Below, piece after piece: positions 8,800 to 16,555 of a stretch of DNA of 64,000 bases (position 1 is its first letter; every line of letters starts with the position of its first letter). The stretch comes from CFX2 sp014338005. GTDB lineage: Bacteria > Chloroflexota > Anaerolineae > Aggregatilineales > Phototrophicaceae. The stretch lies in NCBI GenBank assembly GCA_030263555.1, contig SZPE01000002.1:1-64000 (forward strand), read 5' to 3'. The position numbers and the translations under genes were made by a program. The notes beneath the pieces were generated by a model. The model was not told where the DNA came from. It did not search any database and saw nothing but the letters and a program-made list of their open reading frames with translations.

Positions 8800-8866
8800 C
8801 CTCCAATTCATGGAGCGGCAGGCCAGGAAATGGTCAGGCTATCCTCTTAGTTCATGGCCTGCCGCT
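8800..8866 (-). promoter_or_regulatory. Structured infB leader; Shine-Dalgarno inside a hairpin
   Basis: A perfect 12-bp inverted repeat, AGCGGCAGGCCA (8814-8825) and TGGCCTGCCGCT (8855-8866), brackets a 29-base loop directly upstream of infB. A second repeat, CTCCA (8801-8805) and TGGAG (8811-8815), pairs the infB GGAGG with an upstream CTCCA and shares two bases with the long stem. The two structures can compete. This suggests control of infB translation by RNA folding, a later promoter, or a terminator without a U-tract. Confidence 0.5.
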
Positions 8867-8918
8867 GAGTATATCCGGGTCGGATTAAACGCCGTAAGTT
8901 AATCATCGCGCGCGACCA

Positions 8919-9212
8919 TCAGGGCTGCGGCTTCGCCTGTTTGAGACGTTCACGATCTTCGGCGGTCAGACTAACGCGCAGCGCGCGGCCCAGCAGATCG
9001 CCAGACAGCGCGCGGTCCCAGCAGCTTTCACGATCACAAAGGTACGCGCCGCGCCCTTCCAGCTTGCCGCTGGGGTCAACTTGAATACCCTGCCCGGTGC
9101 GAACCAGCCGGATCAGGGCGCGTTTGCTGTTTTTCTCCCGGCAGACGATACATGTCCGTATCGGGAGCGGTTTCGTCCGGCGTTGGCGCTCCTGGTTCAT
9201 CGGAAACCCCAT
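8919..9212 (-). CDS. ylxR: YlxR-family (DUF448) RNA-binding protein
   Basis: YlxR is a small basic protein encoded between nusA and infB in many bacteria. The 97-aa protein shows the family's RTCIVCREKNSKRALIRLVR N-terminus and a GRGAYLCDRESCWDRAL motif. The ATG at 9212 overlaps the nusA stop as TAATG; a second Met at 9200, preceded by GGGG at a better distance, is an equally good start and would remove four residues. The L7Ae-like gene often found next to it is absent; 124 bases of structured leader precede infB instead. Confidence 0.9.
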   Translation of the reverse strand: MGFPMNQERQRRTKPLPIRTCIVCREKNSKRALIRLVRTGQGIQVDPSGKLEGRGAYLCDRESCWDRALSGDLLGRALRVSLTAEDRERLKQAKPQP

Positions 9213-11098
9213 TATTCTTCAAACTCGTTGTCGTCCCACTCGCCGCGAACGCGGCTGCCTTTACGACGACGTTTGGCAACCACCTTGCCCCTTTCCTCGT
9301 CAAAAACGAGCTGGCGGCGCTGCTGGCGCTCCTTTTTCTTCTTTTTGTCCTTTTTCCCCGTTTTGGGGTCAATGACGAACTCAACGTCTTCGTCTGTCTC
9401 ATAGACTGCTTCGGCTTCAGGCCGGGGCATCTCGATCTTGCGTAGGGCGGCCACAGACAGCGGGGCGGGTGCTTCCACTTCGGCTTCCTGCTCGTCGGCA
9501 AACGCGCCAGCCACTACTTCGTCTTCCTCAATGGCCGGTGTTTCGGACGCAGGGGCCGGTTCATCCACCACCGGGGCAGTTTCCACAGGGACCGCCTCTT
9601 CCTCCGGCAAAACCACCCGATCCAGCGCCGACTGCACTTGCACCAGCGCATCGCTTGGCAAATCGGCCACCAGATGGTGGAGGTGATTTTCGTCAATCAA
9701 AAACCGCCACATCACCTCGCCGACATTTTCAAGCGGCTGCAAAGCGGCGATAATTTCATCCGGCAGATCAAGCGCGCTGATCGGCAGTTGGAACAAACCC
9801 TGCGGCAGGGTCGCCTTCACCGCGTTGATTTCCGCCTGCCGCGCCTGGCGCGCCGCTTCCCGTTTTTCGAGCATCCGGCGCTCGATCAGATCGGCGAATT
9901 TGCCAAGCAGGTCATATTCCTCCGGTATGACGGTACGGTTGGCCGTCTTTTTCTCCATGATGCGGTAAATTTCTTCCACCATCTCAGGATACTGACGCCG
10001 CACTTCGACAAACTCCGGTTGGGTCGGTTTTGAAAGCGCCTCGTGAACGGCTTCTGTCACGCTCTTGATGTCAATCCGCCAGCCGGTCAGTTTGGCTGCC
10101 AGGCGGGCGTTCTGCCCTTCACGGCCAATCGCCAGCGAAAGCTGGTCGTCCGGCACGACTACAACCGCTGTGCGCCCGCTGACCAGATCATCTTCCAGGT
10201 AGACGCCTCTCACCCGCGCCGGGCTAAGCGCCTTAGCGATGAATTCTTCCTGATTGGCGCTCCACTCGATGACATCAATTTTCTCGTCGTGCAGTTCCTT
10301 GACGATATTCTGAATACGGATGCCTCGCATCCCCACACATGCGCCAACCGGGTCTATACCTTCCTGTAGGGCGGCCACCGCCACTTTGGAACGGTATCCG
10401 GCTTCACGGGCGATGTTTTTAATCTCCACCTGCCCGTTAAAAATCTCCGGCACTTCGTACTCCAGCAGCCGGCGCAGCATGTTCCGGTGACTGCGGCTGA
10501 CGACAATCTGCGGGCCGCGATTGGTGCGTTTGACCTCCGCCACGTACACGCGCACCTTATCATACGGTTTATAACGCTCACCGGGAATCTGCTGATTACG
10601 CGGCATCACGGCCTCAGCGCGTCCCAGGCTTAACGTAATCATGCTGGCGTTTACGCTCTGGACAGTGCCGGTCACCAGATCGCCCTCGCGCTCCACGTAT
10701 TCATCAAACAGCGAGTTGCGCTCGGCCTCCCGGATTTTTTGCAAAATCACCTGCTTGGCCGTTTGAGCCGCGATGCGCCCGAACTTTTTGGTGGTGCCTT
10801 CGACCTGCACCATCACCATATCGCCGAGATTGGATTCCGGGTCGTAATAACGCGCCTTTTCGAGCGTAACCTCGGTGTTGGGATTCTCGACGCTTTCGAC
10901 CACTTCTTTTTCGACAAAAATGCGCGCTCGTCCGGTATTCGGATCAATGGTAACATCCACGCGCTGCGCGGCGCTGGCGCCCGCGTCGCGGCGGTAAGCC
11001 GAAATCAACGCGGTTTGCAGCGCCTCCAGAACGACCTCGCGGGGCAGCGAGCGCAACTCCGTTATTTCATTGAAGGCGACCTCAAACTCGCTTCTCAT
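9212..11098 (-). CDS. nusA: Transcription termination/antitermination factor NusA
   Basis: NusA binds RNA polymerase and modulates pausing and termination. The first 350 residues are the classic NusA N-terminal, S1 and two KH domains (YKPYDKVRVYV in the S1 domain, then KVAVAAL and DPVGACVGMRGIRIQNI of KH1, and a VVVPDDQLSLAIGREGQNARLAAKLTGW KH2-type stretch split here only for reference). The protein is 628 aa, longer than a 350-500 aa NusA, because of a C-terminal extension: a Val/Pro/Glu-rich acidic linker followed by a Lys/Arg-rich tail. It is the first gene of its operon here; rimP is not upstream. Two terminator-like hairpins shield it from the gene behind it. Confidence 0.95.
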   Translation of the reverse strand: MRSEFEVAFNEITELRSLPREVVLEALQTALISAYRRDAGASAAQRVDVTIDPNTGRARIFVEKEVVESVENPNTEVTLEKARYYDPESNLGDMVMVQVEGTTKKFGRIAAQTAKQVILQKIREAERNSLFDEYVEREGDLVTGTVQSVNASMITLSLGRAEAVMPRNQQIPGERYKPYDKVRVYVAEVKRTNRGPQIVVSRSHRNMLRRLLEYEVPEIFNGQVEIKNIAREAGYRSKVAVAALQEGIDPVGACVGMRGIRIQNIVKELHDEKIDVIEWSANQEEFIAKALSPARVRGVYLEDDLVSGRTAVVVVPDDQLSLAIGREGQNARLAAKLTGWRIDIKSVTEAVHEALSKPTQPEFVEVRRQYPEMVEEIYRIMEKKTANRTVIPEEYDLLGKFADLIERRMLEKREAARQARQAEINAVKATLPQGLFQLPISALDLPDEIIAALQPLENVGEVMWRFLIDENHLHHLVADLPSDALVQVQSALDRVVLPEEEAVPVETAPVVDEPAPASETPAIEEDEVVAGAFADEQEAEVEAPAPLSVAALRKIEMPRPEAEAVYETDEDVEFVIDPKTGKKDKKKKKERQQRRQLVFDEERGKVVAKRRRKGSRVRGEWDDNEFEE

Positions 11099-11204
11099 GC
11101 GCGTTACTTAAAACTCCCCTATCAGGACAAACCGAGGTATGATTCTATCCTATAATACAACAAAATGCTTCAAGTCTTCCAACCAAGCATCCCGAAAAAC
11201 AACG

Positions 11205-11227
11205 AAAAGTGGGGTTAACCCACTTTT
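11205..11227 (-). terminator. Hairpin terminator upstream of the nusA operon
   Basis: AAAAGTGGG (11205-11213) pairs perfectly with CCCACTTTT (11219-11227) around a five-base loop. On the minus strand a U-rich run (CGTTGTTTTTC) follows. It is the second of two consecutive terminators between the Agl23-like gene and nusA. The rest of 11099-11392 holds no gene; the AT-rich stretch near 11140-11160 may contain the nusA promoter, though no good -35/-10 pair stands out. Confidence 0.65.
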
Positions 11228-11335
11228 CTTCGCCCAACGCGCGCAGTTTACCATAACTTATACCCGCTTGCAAGATTAACTCAACACCACAAAATCATGC
11301 CGTAACGGAACGTTTTTCTCTTTCTGGGATGGTTT

Positions 11336-11364
11336 AAAAGCGAAGGGCGGCCTTTCAGCCGCCC
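11336..11364 (-). terminator. Intrinsic terminator of the Agl23-like gene
   Basis: GGGCGGC (11345-11351) pairs with GCCGCCC (11358-11364) around a six-base loop. On the minus strand TTCGCTTTT follows. It begins about 30 bases after the stop of the 1331-codon gene. Confidence 0.7.
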
Positions 11365-11392
11365 GCTGGCAAAACATCAACTGCACCGGGAA

Positions 11393-14300
11393 TTACTCAT
11401 TCGTTTCGGGCGAAACTTCCGGCGTTAGCTCGATTGTGATCTCCGCCGTCATTTCGTCGGTGATTTCTGCCGTCGCTTCCGGCAGCACTTCGACAGCGCC
11501 CGGCGCGGGTGCATCTACCCGCACGAACGGCGGAAATTGTAAAATGCGCCCCGAACCGGCATCGGCCACATAAACGTTACCCTCACCATCCACCACCACG
11601 CCGCCAACGCTGGCGAACTCGGTCAGGCCGGGGTTTTCGCGGTTCAACTGGCCGAACGCGCCGACACAGCTTCCACCCCGGTCGTATACCAGCACGCGCC
11701 CGGCATCTGGGTCGGTCACATACAGCAGGCCGCGCGCGCCGTCGAACGCCAGGTAGGGACGGTTGCCCAGGTCATCGAACCAGGCGCGAATGCGGAAATT
11801 GTTCACCGGCGTGCCATCATTGGCGACGAACAGATTGGCCGGGCTGCCGTCCAGGTAAAAGGCCGAAATACGCCGGTTCCAGGTGTCGGCCACATACAGG
11901 ATGCCGTCCGGGCTGAGCGCCAGGCCGGTTGGTTCGTCAAGCTGGCCGCTGCCGCTGCCGCCCGACCCGATGTCGTACAGGAACAAACCATCGCTCGTAT
12001 AAACTCGGATGCGTTTATTGCCGGTATCCGCTACGTACACCCGTCCCTGGGCATCCACCGCTACGGCGCGCGGCCCCCAGAAGCCGTCGGTCGGTTCAGT
12101 CTGCGCGGCCAGGCCGTATTCGCCGCGCTGCCCCCAGGCGGTGATGAACTCGCCCTCCGGCGTGAATTTCTGGATGCGGTAATTCCAGGTATCGGCCACG
12201 TACAGGCTGCCGTCCGGCCCAACAGCTATGCCGTTCGGGCGCTCGAACACGCCGCCGGTGATGCCGCCCTGCTGCCCAAACGAAAGCGCCAGGCTGCCAT
12301 CCGGGTTAAAGACGGAAACCCGGTGATTAAACTCCTCGGCCACGTAGATTTTGCCGTCCGGCCCCACCGCGATCTGGCGCGGTGTACTCAACTGGCCAGG
12401 CGCAACGCCGGCGCTGCCGAAGATACGGTTGGCTGACAGCGACTGCCAGTTCTGCGAACACAGGTTCGTCTCCTGCTGTTCCAGCGGATTCATAACCGTG
12501 CCTTCGCCCGCACCCAGCGACCACACCTGCGCGGCCACATCCTTGCGAACGAATACATACATCCGGTCAGCGACCGGCCAGGCAGTGATGCTGTAGCTCT
12601 TGCCAACTGCCTCGCCGTAGGTAGTATAATCGCGCCACCACCAGATGTTAAAAATGCCGCGCCGAATCTGGGCTGCCTGTGTGTTGCTGGGCGAAAAGTC
12701 AAACGTGTTGATGACACGCTGCGGTGTCAATCCGAAGTAGTCCTGCATCGGCCACCACAGCCGCTGATAATCGAAGCGATAGTAACGATCTTCCAGCGCG
12801 GCTTCGGCAGCAGCCCGGTTTTCATCCCCGACGATCACCACCACCGCGTCCTCTACCACGCGCGGGCTGACGCTTTCGCCCATAAACACAGCGTTTTTGA
12901 AATTGCGGAAGTACCATGCCCCCGGCCACGAAATTCGGTAATCGTAAGCGAACTTTATATCCATGCCGTCAGTGATGCGCCGGCTCAGTTCTTCAAGCTG
13001 CTCCGTCACTCGTTTGTTGGCCGGCGCGGCGTGCGCGTAAACCAGATATTCCGTCGCCAGGTCGTAGTTGATGAACGACGCCATCCAGGCCGACCGCAGC
13101 GTAATAAACGCCAAACCGGCGAACGTGACCACCCCCAGCATCAGGCGAAACTGCGCCCAGCCGGTGCGGGCCACCAGCCGGTAGAGGGTGTAAATCACAA
13201 ACGCGGCGACTACAAACCCGGCGATCCACTGGTAAATACGCGCCAACTGCGCCTGCTCCAAACCGCCGGGCAGCGGCCCAACCAGCACCGGCGAAAGCAC
13301 CTGCACCAGCGCCACGAACAGCACCGGGAACAGCAGCGTATACAACCAACCCGCCTGTCGAAAAGCCGGGAAGCTCACACGCTCGAATATCCGCCCGAAA
13401 AACCAGGCCGACAGCAGGATCAGCGGCACGGTCAGGTGCGTGCCTAACCAGGGCATCTTCTCGCCCGCCAGCGTCAGCGCGACGTGCATAAAAATCGCCC
13501 ACCAGGAAACGAACAGCAGGAAAGGCACGCGCGTCAGCCGTTCCGCTTCCGGCAAAGGCCGTGTTTTGGGTTTACGTTTGGGTTTTTCGTATTCGCCATC
13601 ATCCTCCAACAAAAGCTCTCCGAGCGTGTTGTCCGGCTGTGTTTCCAGCAGTTCGGGCGAAATCTCAACCGGCATGGCTTCTTTCCGCTCCTCAACGCGG
13701 CGGCGAACGCCCCAGAATCCCATCAGCCCGGCAATCATCGCCAGAAAACTGCCGATCAGCGGCAGAAACTCGTAAAACGGCATGATGACGACGAGGTAAT
13801 AATACTGCGGCTGGTTGCCACGCCGTACTGCCTGCTGTTCCAGCCAGTAATCCAGGCTGGTATAGATGCCCGCCAAGCCGGTCATGTTGGTGAATACGGT
13901 GGTGAAGAAAAACACATACAGCACGTGATAAATCCCGCTGGCGATCACCCACCGCCTGGCGTTCCACACCAGCCCTGCCGTGATGGTGACGGCGAACATC
14001 GGGATAATGAACTGGATGGCGAGATAAGTTTTGCCGATGGCTTCCGGCGAGGACACCGGCACCAGGTTTTTGATGAACTCCGGCGCTACCTGACCGATAG
14101 CCTGATAATCCGCCGCCGTGACGCCCGTAAAAGCCACCAGGAAGGGCGTTAACCAGGGCAAAACCAGCGTCCCCATCAGCCACAAAATATCCAGCTCGCG
14201 GAAGCGGTATAACGTGCGCCACCACCCCGCCCGCGCCGTGTATACCAGGAAAGCGATTAGCAGGATCGCCGCGCCATAAGTGACATATAACAGCAGCGGG

Positions 14301-15388
14301 CTGAACCTGGAGCTGCTCACGACTGCCGCCACGCCCTCCTCGCCCGGAATAACCGGCGCGGAGGGGGAAGACGCATCGCGCGGTGTGACATGCGAGCGTT
14401 CCTCGACGAAGATAAAAAAGGCACAGACCGCCACCACCATCACCAGCAGAATAGCCAGGTCGGCCCACACCAGACGCGGTATGCGCTGCCGCCGGTAAGT
14501 CCACAGCAAAGTTCCCAGGATGACGACCAGTGTCGCGCCAAAGATCAACCCCGTCCAGGTAAGGAGGCTGGCATATTCCAGCGTCCCGGGACCCAGCGAT
14601 AATGCCGTGTCCAGCGGCGCGATGGACAGCACCACGTACATGGCAAGCGAGGCCACCCCCGCCAGCAGAACACTAATCGAAATGAAATACAGCAGGGTTT
14701 TGCCCGGCAGCCTGAAAAAGTGCTGGACGAGCCGCACCACCCAGTACAGCGTTAAAAAGCTGCCGAAGATAGCGATATAAATAAACGAGGTTTCTTTCGA
14801 CCCCATGCTGCCCAGCATGGCAGCGGCGAAGATAAACAGCCAACGCGCCTTCCGCCGCCAGCGCAGCGGCCCGTTGATGTACATAAAGGCGCAGTACACC
14901 ATCACGAGCGTGTAAAAAATCGCCGGTGTGTCGTGGCGGATATACCGGTTGTAATACAGCAGCAGCGGCGAGATGAGAAACATCACCGCTGCCAAAATCG
15001 CCCCCCACCGCCCCAGCCAGCGCCGGAACAAAACCGGAAACATCACGATCAACACACCCAGCACCGCCGGGTAAAGCCGCGCCGTGAAGTCGTTGTCCCC
15101 GAACAGGCTGTACATCAAAGCCGTTACATGAAACAAAATCGGGCCGTGCATCAGCGGCGTATGCTGGTAAACGCCGTCCTTGTACAGATCGTGCGAAAAC
15201 TTGGTATGCAGGCTCTCGTCATGGCTCATCACGCGGTCGCCCAGCATATAAAAGCGGGTGAACACGGCCAGCGCGAAAATCACCACATACACGGCGACTT
15301 CCCAGTTGAACGCTAGGGCGCGCCGTTCACCCGACGGGGGCAGCTCATCATGGCCGGTTGTAATGGAAGATCGTCTAATCGTCGTCAT
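11393..15388 (-). CDS. Agl23-like (TIGR03663-type) GT-C membrane protein fused to an NHL beta-propeller
   Basis: This 1331-aa protein has a polytopic N-terminal part typical of the GT39/Agl23 group: after the first membrane span comes an external acidic loop DRVMSHDESLH (Asp57, Glu58), the position of the GT-C metal/donor site, then many hydrophobic helices. A charged cytosolic loop (about 565-610) splits the helices into two blocks. From about residue 985 to 1290 come six NHL-type blades with repeated G-x-x-x-x-P-x-G-I/L-A-V-x-P-D-G-x-(L/I)-Y-V-A-D-T-x-N-x-R-I-like units. The last 40 residues are a Thr/Glu-rich tail with repeated TAEIT. Agl23 relatives are linked to lipid-linked sugar flipping or transfer. 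The gene follows an anti-sigma gene by ten bases. Function is inferred by family only. Confidence 0.85.
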   Translation of the reverse strand: MTTIRRSSITTGHDELPPSGERRALAFNWEVAVYVVIFALAVFTRFYMLGDRVMSHDESLHTKFSHDLYKDGVYQHTPLMHGPILFHVTALMYSLFGDNDFTARLYPAVLGVLIVMFPVLFRRWLGRWGAILAAVMFLISPLLLYYNRYIRHDTPAIFYTLVMVYCAFMYINGPLRWRRKARWLFIFAAAMLGSMGSKETSFIYIAIFGSFLTLYWVVRLVQHFFRLPGKTLLYFISISVLLAGVASLAMYVVLSIAPLDTALSLGPGTLEYASLLTWTGLIFGATLVVILGTLLWTYRRQRIPRLVWADLAILLVMVVAVCAFFIFVEERSHVTPRDASSPSAPVIPGEEGVAAVVSSSRFSPLLLYVTYGAAILLIAFLVYTARAGWWRTLYRFRELDILWLMGTLVLPWLTPFLVAFTGVTAADYQAIGQVAPEFIKNLVPVSSPEAIGKTYLAIQFIIPMFAVTITAGLVWNARRWVIASGIYHVLYVFFFTTVFTNMTGLAGIYTSLDYWLEQQAVRRGNQPQYYYLVVIMPFYEFLPLIGSFLAMIAGLMGFWGVRRRVEERKEAMPVEISPELLETQPDNTLGELLLEDDGEYEKPKRKPKTRPLPEAERLTRVPFLLFVSWWAIFMHVALTLAGEKMPWLGTHLTVPLILLSAWFFGRIFERVSFPAFRQAGWLYTLLFPVLFVALVQVLSPVLVGPLPGGLEQAQLARIYQWIAGFVVAAFVIYTLYRLVARTGWAQFRLMLGVVTFAGLAFITLRSAWMASFINYDLATEYLVYAHAAPANKRVTEQLEELSRRITDGMDIKFAYDYRISWPGAWYFRNFKNAVFMGESVSPRVVEDAVVVIVGDENRAAAEAALEDRYYRFDYQRLWWPMQDYFGLTPQRVINTFDFSPSNTQAAQIRRGIFNIWWWRDYTTYGEAVGKSYSITAWPVADRMYVFVRKDVAAQVWSLGAGEGTVMNPLEQQETNLCSQNWQSLSANRIFGSAGVAPGQLSTPRQIAVGPDGKIYVAEEFNHRVSVFNPDGSLALSFGQQGGITGGVFERPNGIAVGPDGSLYVADTWNYRIQKFTPEGEFITAWGQRGEYGLAAQTEPTDGFWGPRAVAVDAQGRVYVADTGNKRIRVYTSDGLFLYDIGSGGSGSGQLDEPTGLALSPDGILYVADTWNRRISAFYLDGSPANLFVANDGTPVNNFRIRAWFDDLGNRPYLAFDGARGLLYVTDPDAGRVLVYDRGGSCVGAFGQLNRENPGLTEFASVGGVVVDGEGNVYVADAGSGRILQFPPFVRVDAPAPGAVEVLPEATAEITDEMTAEITIELTPEVSPETNE

Positions 15389-15398
15389 AACACCTCAT

Positions 15399-15914
15399 CT
15401 AAGGCGCAGTGGTAATATCCGGCGCGGGCGCATGGCGCGGCCTGGCCTGCGGCGTGGGCGTATTTTCACCGCCCGCTGCCGACAGCGCGACCGCCGTTCC
15501 GCTCGGAATAGGTTCGGTGACATCCGGCCTCTGGATGGCCGACAGCGGATCGGGCTGCGTCGGCGGCGCGGCCAGCGCCAGTTCCTGCCGCCCCATCACC
15601 CAGGGGAACAACAGCGCCAGAGCCGCGACCACGACCGCCAGGCCGTAACGCGCCCGGTACAGGGTTGACTTGCGACGCGGGCGGTTTAAATCCGCCTGGA
15701 CAGCGGCCCACAGACGGTCTTTTGGCATTCCGCCCTGCCCGATCAGCGGCACATTCAGCCGGAGTTCGCGCGCCAGTTCGCGCTCCTGCTGGTAAATCGA
15801 ATAACATGCCTGGCAGTCATCCAGATGATAAGCAACCAGCCGCCGCCGGTGCGGCGACAGTTCGCCATGAATGTAGGCGACAAACTGTTTCCGGCATTCT
15901 CGACACGTCATCAT
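15399..15914 (-). CDS. Zinc-finger anti-sigma factor
   Basis: This 171-aa single-span protein has an N-terminal zf-HC2 (ZAS) domain: Cys4 and Cys7 (MMTCREC) and H-x3-C-x2-C in AYHLDDCQAC. A hydrophobic segment (about 89-107) follows, then a Pro/Thr-rich extracytoplasmic tail of 60 residues with no recognisable sensor fold. It should hold the neighbouring ECF sigma factor inactive until an envelope signal arrives. Its ATG overlaps the sigma stop by four bases (ATGA), which supports stoichiometric production. Confidence 0.9.
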   Translation of the reverse strand: MMTCRECRKQFVAYIHGELSPHRRRLVAYHLDDCQACYSIYQQERELARELRLNVPLIGQGGMPKDRLWAAVQADLNRPRRKSTLYRARYGLAVVVAALALLFPWVMGRQELALAAPPTQPDPLSAIQRPDVTEPIPSGTAVALSAAGGENTPTPQARPRHAPAPDITTAP

Positions 15915-16498
15915 ACGACTTCAAAGCCAATCCATTCTTCGACTATCCATTCGGCCTGTAAGAGCTTTCGCAGCCGGTCGTGCGCCAGCCGGACGCGGCT
16001 TTCCGCCGTCTTTTGCGGGCAGCCGATCACCGCCGCCATCTCGCGGTAAGTCAGCCCATGCCCGTAGCGCAAAATCACTGACTCGCGCAGCGGCGGCGAC
16101 AGCGATTTTAAGGCCGCCTCCAGCGCCGCCTGCGCGTCTTTTTTCGACAGTGCTGCTTCCGGCCCGTCGGATTTCGGCGCGGGTACGTCCGGCGCAAGCA
16201 GCAGACTCAGCAGCGAATGTTTACGCCGGTATACGTTCCGGCAGCGGCTGAGGGCAATGGTATACAGCCAGGTCTTAAAAGATGCGCGCGCCGGGTCATA
16301 ACGGTGTAGGCAGCGAAAGGCATATACAAATGCCTCCTGCATCACATCTTCGGCATCCTGCCGGTTCAGCAGCAGGCTGTAACAAAGCCGGTAAATCGCC
16401 GGGGCATACAACTCGTAAAGTTGGGCATACCCCGCCTGGTCGCCCTGCAAACAGCGGGCGATCAGCATATCGGTGGTTTCATCGGGCTGCGCCATCAT
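15911..16498 (-). CDS. ECF-family RNA polymerase sigma factor
   Basis: This 195-aa group IV sigma factor has region 2 (about 12-82), including the DAEDVMQEAFVYAF -10 recognition/core-binding motif and WLYTIALSRCRNVYRR, and region 4 (about 125-180) with LPPLRESVILRYGHGL-like and TYREMAAVIGCPQKTAESRVRLA helix-turn-helix sequences. It is translationally coupled to the anti-sigma gene downstream and lies 57 bases after a GT39-like gene, within the 21-kb leftward glycan cluster. That makes cluster-autoregulation plausible, but I found no convincing repeated ECF promoter motif to prove it. Confidence 0.93.
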   Translation of the reverse strand: MMAQPDETTDMLIARCLQGDQAGYAQLYELYAPAIYRLCYSLLLNRQDAEDVMQEAFVYAFRCLHRYDPARASFKTWLYTIALSRCRNVYRRKHSLLSLLLAPDVPAPKSDGPEAALSKKDAQAALEAALKSLSPPLRESVILRYGHGLTYREMAAVIGCPQKTAESRVRLAHDRLRKLLQAEWIVEEWIGFEVV

Positions 16499-16555
16499 CC
16501 GGCCTCAGTTCATCGAATACACAACCGCGATATACACGCCTGGCCGCCGATTTCC

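Noticed and set aside
11138..11160. TATTAT and TAGAAT hexamers as a definite nusA promoter
   Set aside because: No -35 hexamer at acceptable spacing goes with either, so a precise promoter is not called.
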